DNA from: Spirilliplanes yamanashiensis
GTDB taxonomy: Bacteria > Actinomycetota > Actinomycetes > Mycobacteriales > Micromonosporaceae
NCBI RefSeq assembly: GCF_016863475.1
Contig: NZ_BOOY01000012.1
Span: 1-41,833, forward strand
Direction: 5' to 3'
Length of the DNA: 41,833 nt
Part shown: in pieces, positions 24,217-31,705 of the stretch
How the letters are laid out: each line of letters opens with the position of its first letter
How positions within the stretch are numbered: position 1 is the stretch's first letter
Made by a program: the position numbers and the translations under genes
The notes under the pieces: model-generated
The model's input: only the letters and a program-made list of their open reading frames with translations
Told to the model about the DNA's origin: nothing
The model's database searches: none

Positions 24217-25173
24217 GTGGACGAGGTCCGTAACCTGATCATCATCGGCTCGGGGCCGTCCGGCTACACGGCGGCGCTCTACGCCGCGCGGGCGAACCTG
24301 AAGCCGCTGGTCATCGAGGGCGTCCAGTCCGGCGGTGCGCTGATGACCACCACCGAGGTGGAGAACTTCCCGGGCCACCCCGACGGCATCATGGGCCCGG
24401 AGTTGATGGACGCCATGCGCAAGCAGGCCGAGCGCTTCGGCGCCGAGTTCATCACCGACGACGTGACCCGCGTCGACCTGGTCGGCGCCACCGAGCCCGG
24501 CGCCGAGGCGCTGAAGACGGTGTACGTGGGCCAGACCGAGTACTTCGCCCGCGCCGTCATCCTGTCCACCGGTTCCGCCTGGCGGCCGCTGGGCGTGCCC
24601 GGCGAGCAGGAGCTGCTCGGCCACGGCGTGTCCTCGTGTGCCACCTGTGACGGCTTCTTCTTCCGCAACCAGCACATCATCGTGGTGGGCGGCGGCGACT
24701 CCGCCATGGAGGAGGCCACCTTCCTCACCCGCTTCGCCGAGACGGTGACCATCGTGCACCGCCGCGACTCGTTCCGCGCCAGCAAGGTGATGGCCGCCCG
24801 CGCGCTGAACAACGAGAAGATCAAGGTGGAGTGGAACAGCGTCGTCGAGGAGATCCTCGGCGAGGACGGCAAGGTCGTGGGTGCCCGGCTGAAGAACATC
24901 CAGACCGGCGAGACCAAGACGCTCGACGTCACCGGCGTGTTCGTGGCGATCGGTCACGACCCCCGTAGTGAGCTGTTCAAGGGCCAGGTCGAGATGGACG
25001 ACGAGGGCTACGTGAAGGTCGCGCACCCGAGCACGCGCACCAACGTCCCCGGCGTGTTCGCCGCCGGCGACCTCGTCGACCACACGTACCGTCAGGCCAT
25101 CACCGCCTCGGGCACCGGTTGTGCCGCCGCGCTCGACGCGGAGCGCTTCATCGCCTCGTTCGTCGAACTCTGA
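24217..25173 (+). CDS. trxB: Thioredoxin reductase
   Basis: A 318-residue low-molecular-weight thioredoxin reductase; it passes electrons from NADPH through FAD to thioredoxin. The FAD-binding GSGPSG is at 11-16, the redox CATC at 141-144 ([10 protein letters not shown]), the NADPH-binding [11 protein letters not shown] follows, and the C-terminal FAD motif is [21 protein letters not shown]. Start GTG 24217 has GAGGAG 6 nt upstream. It is 36 nt upstream of trxA in an operon, driven by the sigma-R-like promoter at 24139-24165. Confidence 0.97.
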   Translation: MDEVRNLIIIGSGPSGYTAALYAARANLKPLVIEGVQSGGALMTTTEVENFPGHPDGIMGPELMDAMRKQAERFGAEFITDDVTRVDLVGATEPGAEALKTVYVGQTEYFARAVILSTGSAWRPLGVPGEQELLGHGVSSCATCDGFFFRNQHIIVVGGGDSAMEEATFLTRFAETVTIVHRRDSFRASKVMAARALNNEKIKVEWNSVVEEILGEDGKVVGARLKNIQTGETKTLDVTGVFVAIGHDPRSELFKGQVEMDDEGYVKVAHPSTRTNVPGVFAAGDLVDHTYRQAITASGTGCAAALDAERFIASFVEL

Positions 25174-25209
25174 CCTGTTCTTCTCTTTCCCCCGATCCGG
25201 AGGTCCCCC

Positions 25210-25533
25210 GTGGGAGCAACCAAGGCGGTCACCGACGCCACCTTCGTCAGTGACGTGCTGCAGTCCGACAAGCCGGTCCTCGTGGACTTCTGGGCCGAGT
25301 GGTGCGCGCCGTGCAAGAAGGTGGAGCCGCTGCTGCAGGAGATCGCGGCCGAGATGGGCGACAAGGTCACCATCGTCAAGCTGAACATCGACGAGAACCC
25401 GGAGACCGCGCGCGCGTACCGGGTCATGTCGGTGCCGACGCTCACCGTCTTCAAGGGCGGCCAGCCGGTGAACTCGGTGGCCGGCGCGAAGCCCAAGGGC
25501 GCGCTGGTCAACCTCATCGAATCCGCCTTCTGA
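25210..25533 (+). CDS. trxA: Thioredoxin
   Basis: A 107-residue thioredoxin. The active site is WCAPC (31-35), in VLVDFWAEWCAPCKKVEP, with Ala in place of the usual Gly between the cysteines and Pro. The cis-proline loop VMSVPTLTVFKGG and the C-terminal GALVNLIESAF are present. It reduces protein disulfides and is recycled by TrxB. Start GTG 25210 follows GGAGG. A long palindromic terminator follows. Confidence 0.97.
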   Translation: MGATKAVTDATFVSDVLQSDKPVLVDFWAEWCAPCKKVEPLLQEIAAEMGDKVTIVKLNIDENPETARAYRVMSVPTLTVFKGGQPVNSVAGAKPKGALVNLIESAF

Positions 25534-25549
25534 TCCACCCGTACGACCC

Positions 25550-25579
25550 GAGGGCCCCGCGGACGTCCGCGGGGCCCTC
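25550..25579. terminator. 30-bp perfect palindrome, bidirectional terminator after trxA
   Basis: Arm 25550-25564 (GAGGGCCCCGCGGAC) is the exact complement of 25565-25579. It can form a long stem with the central bases as loop. It lies between convergent trxA and the gene ending at 25588. Confidence 0.8.
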
Positions 25580-25587
25580 GTCGTGCG

Positions 25588-26214
25588 TCAGGCGAAGCGG
25601 GACGCGGCGGCGCCGGTGAGCCGCCCCGCCGGGAGCCGGCGCCCGCACACCGCGAGCAGCAGGTCCTGGGCCAGGCCGTGCACCGGCGTGCCCTCGCCGA
25701 AGCTCCAGTCGACGTCGGTGGCGTGCAGCCGCACCCCGGTCAGGTCGGTGCCGAAGTAGGCGAGGTTGCGGGGCCGCATCCCGGCCAGCACCAGCGCCAC
25801 CCGGTCCGGCGGCGGCCGCCGGTCGAGCCCGAGGCCGACGGTGACGTCGAGCCCGTGGATGACGTCGTGCGACAGGGCGCCGTGCGCGCCCCCGCCGGGC
25901 GGCGACCACGGGTGGCCGGCGTTGTCACGCAGCGCCGCGGTGAGCTGCCCGGGCGTCATGGCGGTGCCGTCGCGGCGCGCGACCCGGTCCGCCATCCGGT
26001 TGAACCGCCCGCCGGACCGCGCCATCTCCCACACGAAGCCGGCCGGCGACATCCGGAACGGCATGGTGATGTGCGCGACCACCTCCCGCACCCGCCACCC
26101 GGCGCACAGGGTGGGCGCCTCCCACTGCTCGGGGGTGAGGCCGGCGAGCACGTCCGCCAGGTCCCGCCGTTCCGCCGTCACCGCCGCCCGCGCCGTGCCG
26201 TCGTCCTGCCGCAT
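25588..26214 (-). CDS. Mycothiol-dependent maleylpyruvate isomerase-like (DinB-fold) protein
   Basis: A 208-residue protein of the MDMPI_N/DinB-like group. The N-terminal part has the signature AERRDLADVLAGLTPEQWEAPTLCAGWRVREVVAHI with its metal-binding His. HDVIHGLDVTVGL holds further His ligands. The C-terminal part (TPVHGLAQDLLLAVCGRRLPA) fits the small MDMPI_C-type domain. Such proteins use mycothiol or bind metal; the substrate is unknown. Start ATG 26214 has GGGAG 8 nt upstream; ATG 26256 and 26280 are in frame. It is divergent from an ECF sigma factor, 84 bp apart. Confidence 0.8.
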   Translation of the reverse strand: MRQDDGTARAAVTAERRDLADVLAGLTPEQWEAPTLCAGWRVREVVAHITMPFRMSPAGFVWEMARSGGRFNRMADRVARRDGTAMTPGQLTAALRDNAGHPWSPPGGGAHGALSHDVIHGLDVTVGLGLDRRPPPDRVALVLAGMRPRNLAYFGTDLTGVRLHATDVDWSFGEGTPVHGLAQDLLLAVCGRRLPAGRLTGAAASRFA

Positions 26215-26286
26215 CGTGGTACTCCCGTCGTCGTGTCCGAGGCTGTCGCGGTGCATACGGGGCGGGGCGCGGTAACTCATCGGTCG

Positions 26287-26292
26287 TAGGGT
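26287..26292 (+). promoter_or_regulatory. Leaderless -10 (TAGGGT) for the SigG-like gene
   Basis: TAGGGT is followed by 6 nt and GTG 26299, the same spacing as at sigM. It supports 26299 rather than 26293 as the start. Confidence 0.45.
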
Positions 26293-26298
26293 GTGCGG

Positions 26299-27216
26299 GT
26301 GCTGCTGGAGTCGTACCGGACCGAGCTGACCGGTTACTGCTACCGCATGCTCGGCTCCGGGTTCGAGGCGGAGGACGCCGTCCAGGAGACGTTCGTGCGG
26401 GCGTGGCGCTCGGCGTACGACGGGCGTCGTGGCTCGGAGCGCACGTGGCTGTACGCGATCGCCACGAACGTCTGCATCGACATGCTGCGCAGCGCGCAGC
26501 GCCGGGCGCTGGCCGTCGACCTGGGGCCGGCGGCGGAGGCCGGCGCGGCCGACTTCGGCCCGCCGCTGGGTGAGCACCGGTGGGTGATGCCGGTGCCGGA
26601 CGCGCGCGTGCTGCCGGAGGACCGCGTCGTGCGGCGGGAGACACTACGGCTGGCGTTCGTCGCCGCGCTACAACACCTGCCGCCGCGGCAGCGCGCCGTC
26701 CTGATCCTGCGCGACGTGCTGTGCTGGCACGCCGACGAGGTGGCCGTGCTGCTGGACTGCACGGTGGCGTCGGTGACCAGCGCGCTGCAGCGGGCCCGGG
26801 CCACGCTGCGCACGGTGGCGCCGGCGCCGGGGGAGCCGCTGCGCCCGGCTGACGACGCGCAGCGCCGGCTGCTGGCCCGCTACTGCGACGCGTTCGAGCG
26901 GCACGACGTCGACACGCTGGTGGCGCTGCTGCACGAGGACGCCACGATGACCATGCCGCCGTTCGTGTGGTGGCTGCGCGGCCGCGACCACATCCGGGCG
27001 GCGCTGCTCGACCCGGCGGCCTCCTGCGCGGGCGCGCGCCTGGTGCCGGTGGCGGCGAACGCGTCGCCCGCGTACTGGCAGACCCGGCCCGGGCCCGACG
27101 GCGCGCACGTGCCGTTCGGACTGGTCCTCATCGATGTGGCCGGCCCGCGGGTCGTGAGCGTCACCACCTACCTGGACGTGGACCGGCTGGTGGGGCTGTT
27201 CGGCCCACCCGGGTGA
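26299..27216 (+). CDS. ECF sigma factor with C-terminal SnoaL-like domain (SigG/TIGR02960 type)
   Basis: A 305-residue sigma factor. Region 2: YRTELTGYCYRMLGSGFEAEDAVQETFVRAW and SERTWLYAIATNVCIDMLRS. Region 4: AALQHLPPRQRAVLILRDVL and ADEVAVLLDCTVASVTSALQRARATL. The last 115 residues are a SnoaL/NTF2-like domain (RLLARYCDAFERHDVDTLVALLHEDATMTMPP, then WWLRGRDHIRAAL). ECF factors with such a tail usually lack a classical anti-sigma factor, and the domain regulates activity. Start GTG 26299; GTG 26293 is possible. The neighbouring DinB-like gene may be its target. Confidence 0.88.
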   Translation: MLLESYRTELTGYCYRMLGSGFEAEDAVQETFVRAWRSAYDGRRGSERTWLYAIATNVCIDMLRSAQRRALAVDLGPAAEAGAADFGPPLGEHRWVMPVPDARVLPEDRVVRRETLRLAFVAALQHLPPRQRAVLILRDVLCWHADEVAVLLDCTVASVTSALQRARATLRTVAPAPGEPLRPADDAQRRLLARYCDAFERHDVDTLVALLHEDATMTMPPFVWWLRGRDHIRAALLDPAASCAGARLVPVAANASPAYWQTRPGPDGAHVPFGLVLIDVAGPRVVSVTTYLDVDRLVGLFGPPG

Positions 27217-27286
27217 TCCCGCGCACCCATCAATGCGCGTCAGTCGGGTGCTCTTGGCCGCGCGGGGTACGCTCCGGAAGTTCGCC

Positions 27287-27292
27287 TAGGGT
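27287..27292 (+). promoter_or_regulatory. Possible -10 (TAGGGT) of the cwlM-like gene
   Basis: TAGGGT lies 15 nt before GTG 27308 and just upstream of the Shine-Dalgarno AGGAGG (27298-27303). No matching -35. Confidence 0.35.
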
Positions 27293-27307
27293 TCCCCAGG
27301 AGGCTTT

Positions 27308-28477
27308 GTGCGCCCGATCCGCCGCGGTGACCGTGGTCCCGCCGTCGCCGAGATCCGAATGATCCTCGCCGACCTGGGTGTCCTGGAGCCGTCCTCTGAC
27401 GGTTTCTCCGCGGAGCACTTCGACGACGCGACGGACCAGGCCGTACGGGCCTTCCAGCAGAGCCGCGGCCTGGGCGTCGACGGCATGGTCGGCGACGACA
27501 CGTGGCGCGCGCTCGACGCCGCCCGCTGGCGGTTCGGCGCCCGCACCCTGTTCCACGCCATCCCGGAGCCGCTCGTCGGCGAGGACGTCCGCGTCCTGCA
27601 GGAACGCCTCCTGGAGATGGGCTACGACGTGGGCCGCGCCGACGGCGTCTACGGCGCCCGCACCGCCCGGTCGCTCGCGCAATTCCAGAAGGAGGTCGGC
27701 CTGTCCGCCGACGGCTCCTGCGGTCCGCAGACGATGAAGGCGCTGCGCCGGCTCGGCCGCAAGGTCGTCGGCGGCCGCCCGCAGTGGCTGCGCGAGGCCG
27801 AGCTGTTCCGCCAGGCCGGCCCGAACCTGATCGGCAAGACCATCGTCGTCGACCCCGGCCACGGCGGCCCCGACGACACCGGGGTGCTGGTCGCCGACGG
27901 CGGCCTGCGCTGGACGGAGGCGGAGCTCGCGTACGACGTGGCGGCCCGCCTGGAGGGGCGGCTCGGCGCGGTCGGCATGCGCGTGCACCTGACCCGCGGC
28001 CCGCACCCCACCCGCACGCTCACCGACGCCGAACGCGCCGAGCTGGCCAACGGCCTCAGCGCCGACCTGCTCATCTCGCTGCACCTCGACGGCCAGGACA
28101 ACCCGCACGCCGAGGGCGTGGCCGCGTACCACTACGGCACCGGCGGCGGCGAGGTCACCTCGACCGTGGGGGAGCGGCTGGCGAACCTGGTGCAGCGCGA
28201 GATCGCGGTGCGCACCGGCCTGCTCGACTGCCGGGTGCACGCCAAGACGTGGCCGCTGCTGCGGCTCACCCGGATGCCCGCGGTGCGCGTCGACCTCGGC
28301 TACCTGACGTCGCCGGTCGACCGTGCGCGCCTCACCGACGCGCTGTTCCGCGAGCAGATCGTCGAGGCGATCCTGGCCGCGGTGCAGCGCATGTACTACC
28401 CGGTCGAGCACGACGTGCCGACCGGCAGCATCGACGTGCGCCAGCTGCGCCTGGAGCTCGCCGCCCGCCAGGGCTGA
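27308..28477 (+). CDS. cwlM: CwlM-like cytoplasmic amidase-fold regulator
   Basis: A 389-residue protein without signal peptide. Two peptidoglycan-binding-type repeats (about 5-70 and 85-150; AVRAFQQSRGLGVDGMVGDDTW and SLAQFQKEVGLSADGSCGPQTM) precede an Amidase_3 domain (about 175-365). The expected zinc ligands His185 (VDPGHGG), Glu204 and His259 (SLHLDG) are there, but the catalytic Glu of active enzymes is Asp329 (VRVDLGYLTS). Mycobacterial CwlM, in the same position after trxBA, is an intracellular PknB substrate that activates MurA rather than a hydrolase; I infer the same here. Start GTG 27308 follows AGGAGG. It converges on the GNAT gene with 2 bp between stops. Confidence 0.85.
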   Translation: MRPIRRGDRGPAVAEIRMILADLGVLEPSSDGFSAEHFDDATDQAVRAFQQSRGLGVDGMVGDDTWRALDAARWRFGARTLFHAIPEPLVGEDVRVLQERLLEMGYDVGRADGVYGARTARSLAQFQKEVGLSADGSCGPQTMKALRRLGRKVVGGRPQWLREAELFRQAGPNLIGKTIVVDPGHGGPDDTGVLVADGGLRWTEAELAYDVAARLEGRLGAVGMRVHLTRGPHPTRTLTDAERAELANGLSADLLISLHLDGQDNPHAEGVAAYHYGTGGGEVTSTVGERLANLVQREIAVRTGLLDCRVHAKTWPLLRLTRMPAVRVDLGYLTSPVDRARLTDALFREQIVEAILAAVQRMYYPVEHDVPTGSIDVRQLRLELAARQG

Positions 28478-28479
28478 CG

Positions 28480-29163
28480 TCAGTTCGTCGTGTACGCCGG
28501 CTCGCTCGGTGACGCCGAGCGGGTCGCGGGCAGGCCCGGGCGCAGCAGCGCGTCCGGGCTCATCGAGCCGAGCAGCTTCTCCAGCGCGTACTCGACGTCG
28601 GACTTCCACGACATCGCCGTGCGCAGCTCCAGCCGCAGCCGCGGATAGCGCGGATGCGGACGTACCGTCTTGAAGCCGACGGACAGGAAGAAGTCGACGG
28701 GCGCGACGCACCCGGCCTCGCCCTCGGCGACCTCGCCGAACTTCGCGTCGCCGAACGCCTCGATCGCCTTCACACCCCGCTTCGTCAGGTCCCGCGCGAC
28801 GCCCTGCACCAGCATCCGCCCCAGCCCGCCGCCGGTGAACGACGCCACCACGTGCGCCGTCATCAGCAGCACCGCGTCGGGGGACACCGGCGACGTCGGG
28901 AACGCCATCGACCGGGGGACGTGCATGGGCGGCGCGTACATGACGTAACCGGCGGGCATGCCGTCCGCGTACACCAGCTTGCCGCACGACCCCCACTCCA
29001 GCAGGGTCTGCGACACCCACGCCTCCTTCTCGAGGCCGGGGTCGCCGGACGCGCACGCGCGCTGCGACGCCACGGGGTCGAGCTCCCAGTAGACGCACTG
29101 CCGGCACGGGCGCGGCAGGTCCTCGAGGGTGTCCAGGGTGAGATTGACCAGGCGTCGCGACAT
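28480..29163 (-). CDS. GNAT acetyltransferase with Cys-rich N-terminus
   Basis: A 227-residue protein. The GNAT core is visible as AGYVMYAPP (strand), DAVLLMTAHVVASFTGGGLGRMLVQGVARDLTKRGVKAIEAFG (acetyl-CoA loop GGGLGRML) and PVDFFLSVGFKTVRPH. The N-terminus has RPCRQCVYWELDP, and further Cys occur in RACASGD, GSCGK and GCVAPV, suggesting a metal site or structural disulfides. Substrate unknown; a gene of this type near parB/cwlM is usual in actinobacteria. Start ATG 29163 (GAGGGG upstream); the frame runs to 29208. Confidence 0.82.
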   Translation of the reverse strand: MSRRLVNLTLDTLEDLPRPCRQCVYWELDPVASQRACASGDPGLEKEAWVSQTLLEWGSCGKLVYADGMPAGYVMYAPPMHVPRSMAFPTSPVSPDAVLLMTAHVVASFTGGGLGRMLVQGVARDLTKRGVKAIEAFGDAKFGEVAEGEAGCVAPVDFFLSVGFKTVRPHPRYPRLRLELRTAMSWKSDVEYALEKLLGSMSPDALLRPGLPATRSASPSEPAYTTN

Positions 29164-29305
29164 CGGCGAACCCCTCACGAGACAGACGGAGTTGTTGATC
29201 CGCAGCACGTGCCCACTCCGTGCCCCGGGCGAATCTTACGCCGTGACCGCCCGTCAGGGGAGGAGTCGGGCCATAATGGCCCGCCCGTCGTCACGCTGTT
29301 CCCCT

Positions 29306-29311
29306 TAGTAT
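29306..29311 (+). promoter_or_regulatory. Possible -10 (TAGTAT) of the aminotransferase gene
   Basis: TAGTAT fits TANNNT and lies 16 nt before GTG 29328, with AGGGGA between. It is within an A+T-richer patch. No -35 is clear. Confidence 0.4.
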
Positions 29312-29327
29312 TCAGGGGACACCTGCT

Positions 29328-30716
29328 GTGCTCGTCAGTGACGCCGACATGGCTCTGCACGACGTCGCACTGTGGGGTGATCGCCGCATGACCGGCACGA
29401 CTCTCGACGACTACACCGACCGGTACGCCAGCCGCACCCGGGGCATGACCGCCTCGGAGATCCGCGCCCTGTTCGCCGTCGCCAGCCGTCCCGAGGTGGT
29501 GTCGCTCGCCGGCGGCTCCCCGTACATCGCCGCCCTGCCCCTCGACGCCGTCGGCGACATGATGTCCCGGCTCACCGTCGAACACGGCACCAGCGCCCTC
29601 CAGTACGGCATCGGCCAGGGCACCCCCGAGCTGCGCGAGCGGATCTGCGAGGTGATGGCGCTGTCCGGCATCGACGCGTCCGCCGGCGCGTCCCCCGACG
29701 ACGTCGTCGTCACCGTCGGCGGCCAGCAGGCCCTCGACCTGATCGCCCGGCTGTTCCTCGACCCCGGCGACGTGGTGCTCGCCGAGGGCCCCACGTACGT
29801 CGGCGCGCTCGGCGTGTTCCAGGCCGCCCAGGCGCAGGTCGTCCACGTACCCATGGACGACCGCGGCCTCGACCCCGTCGCGCTGCAGGCCGCCCTCGAC
29901 GACTGCGCCCGCCGCGGCCGGCGCGTGAAGTTCCTGTACACGATCCCCACGTTCCAGAACCCGGCCGGCGTCACCCTCACCGACGAGCGCCGCGACCAGA
30001 TCCTCGCCGTCTGCGAACGCGCCGGCCTGCTCATCGTCGAGGACGACCCGTACAGCCAGCTGTCGTTCGAGGGCGAGGCGCCCCGACCGCTGCGCGCCCG
30101 CCGCCGCGACGGCATCCTGTACGTCGGCACCTTCTCCAAGACGTTCGCGCCCGGCCTGCGCGTCGGCTGGATCCTCGCCCCGCACGCCGTGCGCGACAAG
30201 CTCGTCATCGCCTCCGAGGCGAACATCCTGTGCCCGAGCGGCTTCGCCCAGCACGCCGTCAACCAGTACCTGACCACCATGCCGTGGCGCGAGCAGATCA
30301 AGACGTACCGCGAGCTGTACCGCGAACGCCGCGACGCGCTCCTCGACGCGCTGCGCGACCTCATGCCCGCCGGCACCACCTGGACCCGCCCGTCCGGCGG
30401 CCTGTTCGTGTGGATGAACCTGCCGCCCGGCCTCGACTCGAAGGCCATGATGCCGCGCGCCATCGCCGCCCGCGTCGCGTACGTTCCCGGCACCGGCTTC
30501 TACGCCGACGGCACCGGTGCCGGCAACATCCGCCTCAACTTCTCGTTCCCGCCGCCGGAACGCATTCGCGAAGGCGTCCGCCGCCTCGCCGGCGTCATGG
30601 AGCAGGAACTGGCCACCCGCGCCGTGTTCGGCTCCCCGGCCCAACCCTTCGCCGGTCCCACCGGGCAGGCCGGGGTCCGTCCCGGTGGGGACGTGCCCGG
30701 CCCCGACTTGGCATGA
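29328..30716 (+). CDS. PLP-dependent aminotransferase, class I/II
   Basis: A 462-residue fold-type I aminotransferase. Landmarks: VSLAGGSPYIAALPLDAV, SALQYGIGQGTPELRERI, VTVGGQQALDLIARLFLDPGD, FLYTIPTFQNPAGVTL (Asn of the PLP ring), EDDPYSQLSF and the Schiff-base lysine in YVGTFSKTFAPGLRVGW; RLNFSF carries the C-terminal substrate-carboxylate Arg. It resembles the 2-aminoadipate/MocR-type subgroup; the substrate is unknown. There is no N-terminal GntR HTH. Starts at 29349 and 29388 are in frame; 29328 has AGGGGA upstream. Its stop overlaps the ddl-like ATG at 30713. Confidence 0.87.
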   Translation: MLVSDADMALHDVALWGDRRMTGTTLDDYTDRYASRTRGMTASEIRALFAVASRPEVVSLAGGSPYIAALPLDAVGDMMSRLTVEHGTSALQYGIGQGTPELRERICEVMALSGIDASAGASPDDVVVTVGGQQALDLIARLFLDPGDVVLAEGPTYVGALGVFQAAQAQVVHVPMDDRGLDPVALQAALDDCARRGRRVKFLYTIPTFQNPAGVTLTDERRDQILAVCERAGLLIVEDDPYSQLSFEGEAPRPLRARRRDGILYVGTFSKTFAPGLRVGWILAPHAVRDKLVIASEANILCPSGFAQHAVNQYLTTMPWREQIKTYRELYRERRDALLDALRDLMPAGTTWTRPSGGLFVWMNLPPGLDSKAMMPRAIAARVAYVPGTGFYADGTGAGNIRLNFSFPPPERIREGVRRLAGVMEQELATRAVFGSPAQPFAGPTGQAGVRPGGDVPGPDLA

Positions 30717-31681
30717 TCCAGAGCATGGGTACGGATCACCACGTTCTCGTCCTCGCCGGCGGCCTCAGCTACGAACGCGACGTCTCCCTGCGCTCGGGCC
30801 GCCGCGTCGTCGACGCCCTCCGCGGCGCCGGCGTCGACACCGACCTCCGCGACGCCGACGCCACCCTCCTGCCCCACCTCGCCGCCGACCCGCCCGACGC
30901 CGTCGTCATCGCCCTGCACGGCGCCACCGGCGAGGACGGCTCCCTGCGCGGCGTCCTCGACCTGTGCGGCGTCCCGTACGTCGGCTGCGACGCCCAGACC
31001 TCCCGCCTCGCCTGGGACAAGCCGTCCGCGAAGTCGGTGCTGCGCTCCCTCGACATCCCCACCCCCGACTGGGTGGCCCTGCCCCACGACCGCTTCTCCG
31101 AACTCGGCGCCGTCGCCGTCCTCGACCGCATCGTCTCCCGGCTCGGCCTGCCGCTGATGGTGAAGCCCGCCCAGGGCGGCTCCGGCCTGGGCGCCTCCGT
31201 CGTCCGCGACGCCGCCGCCCTGCCCGCCGCCATGGTCTCCTGCTTCGCGTACGACTCCACCGCGCTCGTCGAGCGCTACGTCGCCGGCACCGACATCGCC
31301 GTCTCCATCGTCGACCTCGGCTCCGGACCACAGGCCCTGCCGCCCGTCGAGATCGTCCCCGTGAACGGGGTGTACGACTACGCCGCCCGCTACACCGCCG
31401 GCCTCACCACCTGGCACGCACCCGCCCGGCTGCCAGCCGACGTGTCCGAAGCCGTGTCGTCGGTGGCGTTGGCGGCGCACCGGGCGCTCGGGCTCCGGGA
31501 CCTGTCCCGGGTCGACCTGATCGTCGACCCATCCGGGGCGCCGCACGTTCTCGAGGTGAACGTGTCGCCGGGAATGACCGAGACGTCGTTGCTGCCGTTG
31601 GCTGTGCAGGCCGGGGGGTTGGACTTCGGGAAGCTTCTGGCCGGGCTGGTGGGTCAGGCCGCTGGGCGTGGGGCGGCCTGA
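30713..31681 (+). CDS. D-alanine-D-alanine ligase-like ATP-grasp protein
   Basis: A 322-residue ATP-grasp enzyme. HVLVLAGGLSYERDVSLRSGRRVVDAL and ALHGATGEDGSLRGVLDLCGVPYVG are Ddl-type N-terminal motifs. LPLMVKPAQGGSGLGASVV is the ATP-binding loop, LVERYVAGTDIAVSIV follows, and LEVNVSPGMTETSLLPLAVQAGG is the C-terminal metal and D-Ala2 site. It probably makes D-Ala-D-Ala or a related dipeptide for peptidoglycan. ATG 30713 overlaps the aminotransferase stop (ATGA), implying coupling. ATG 30725, 7 nt after CATGAT, is an alternative, possibly leaderless, start. Whether this is the main Ddl cannot be seen here. Confidence 0.85.
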   Translation: MIQSMGTDHHVLVLAGGLSYERDVSLRSGRRVVDALRGAGVDTDLRDADATLLPHLAADPPDAVVIALHGATGEDGSLRGVLDLCGVPYVGCDAQTSRLAWDKPSAKSVLRSLDIPTPDWVALPHDRFSELGAVAVLDRIVSRLGLPLMVKPAQGGSGLGASVVRDAAALPAAMVSCFAYDSTALVERYVAGTDIAVSIVDLGSGPQALPPVEIVPVNGVYDYAARYTAGLTTWHAPARLPADVSEAVSSVALAAHRALGLRDLSRVDLIVDPSGAPHVLEVNVSPGMTETSLLPLAVQAGGLDFGKLLAGLVGQAAGRGAA

Positions 31682-31705
31682 CCCGGTCCTCGTCTTTGCG
31701 GTGTC

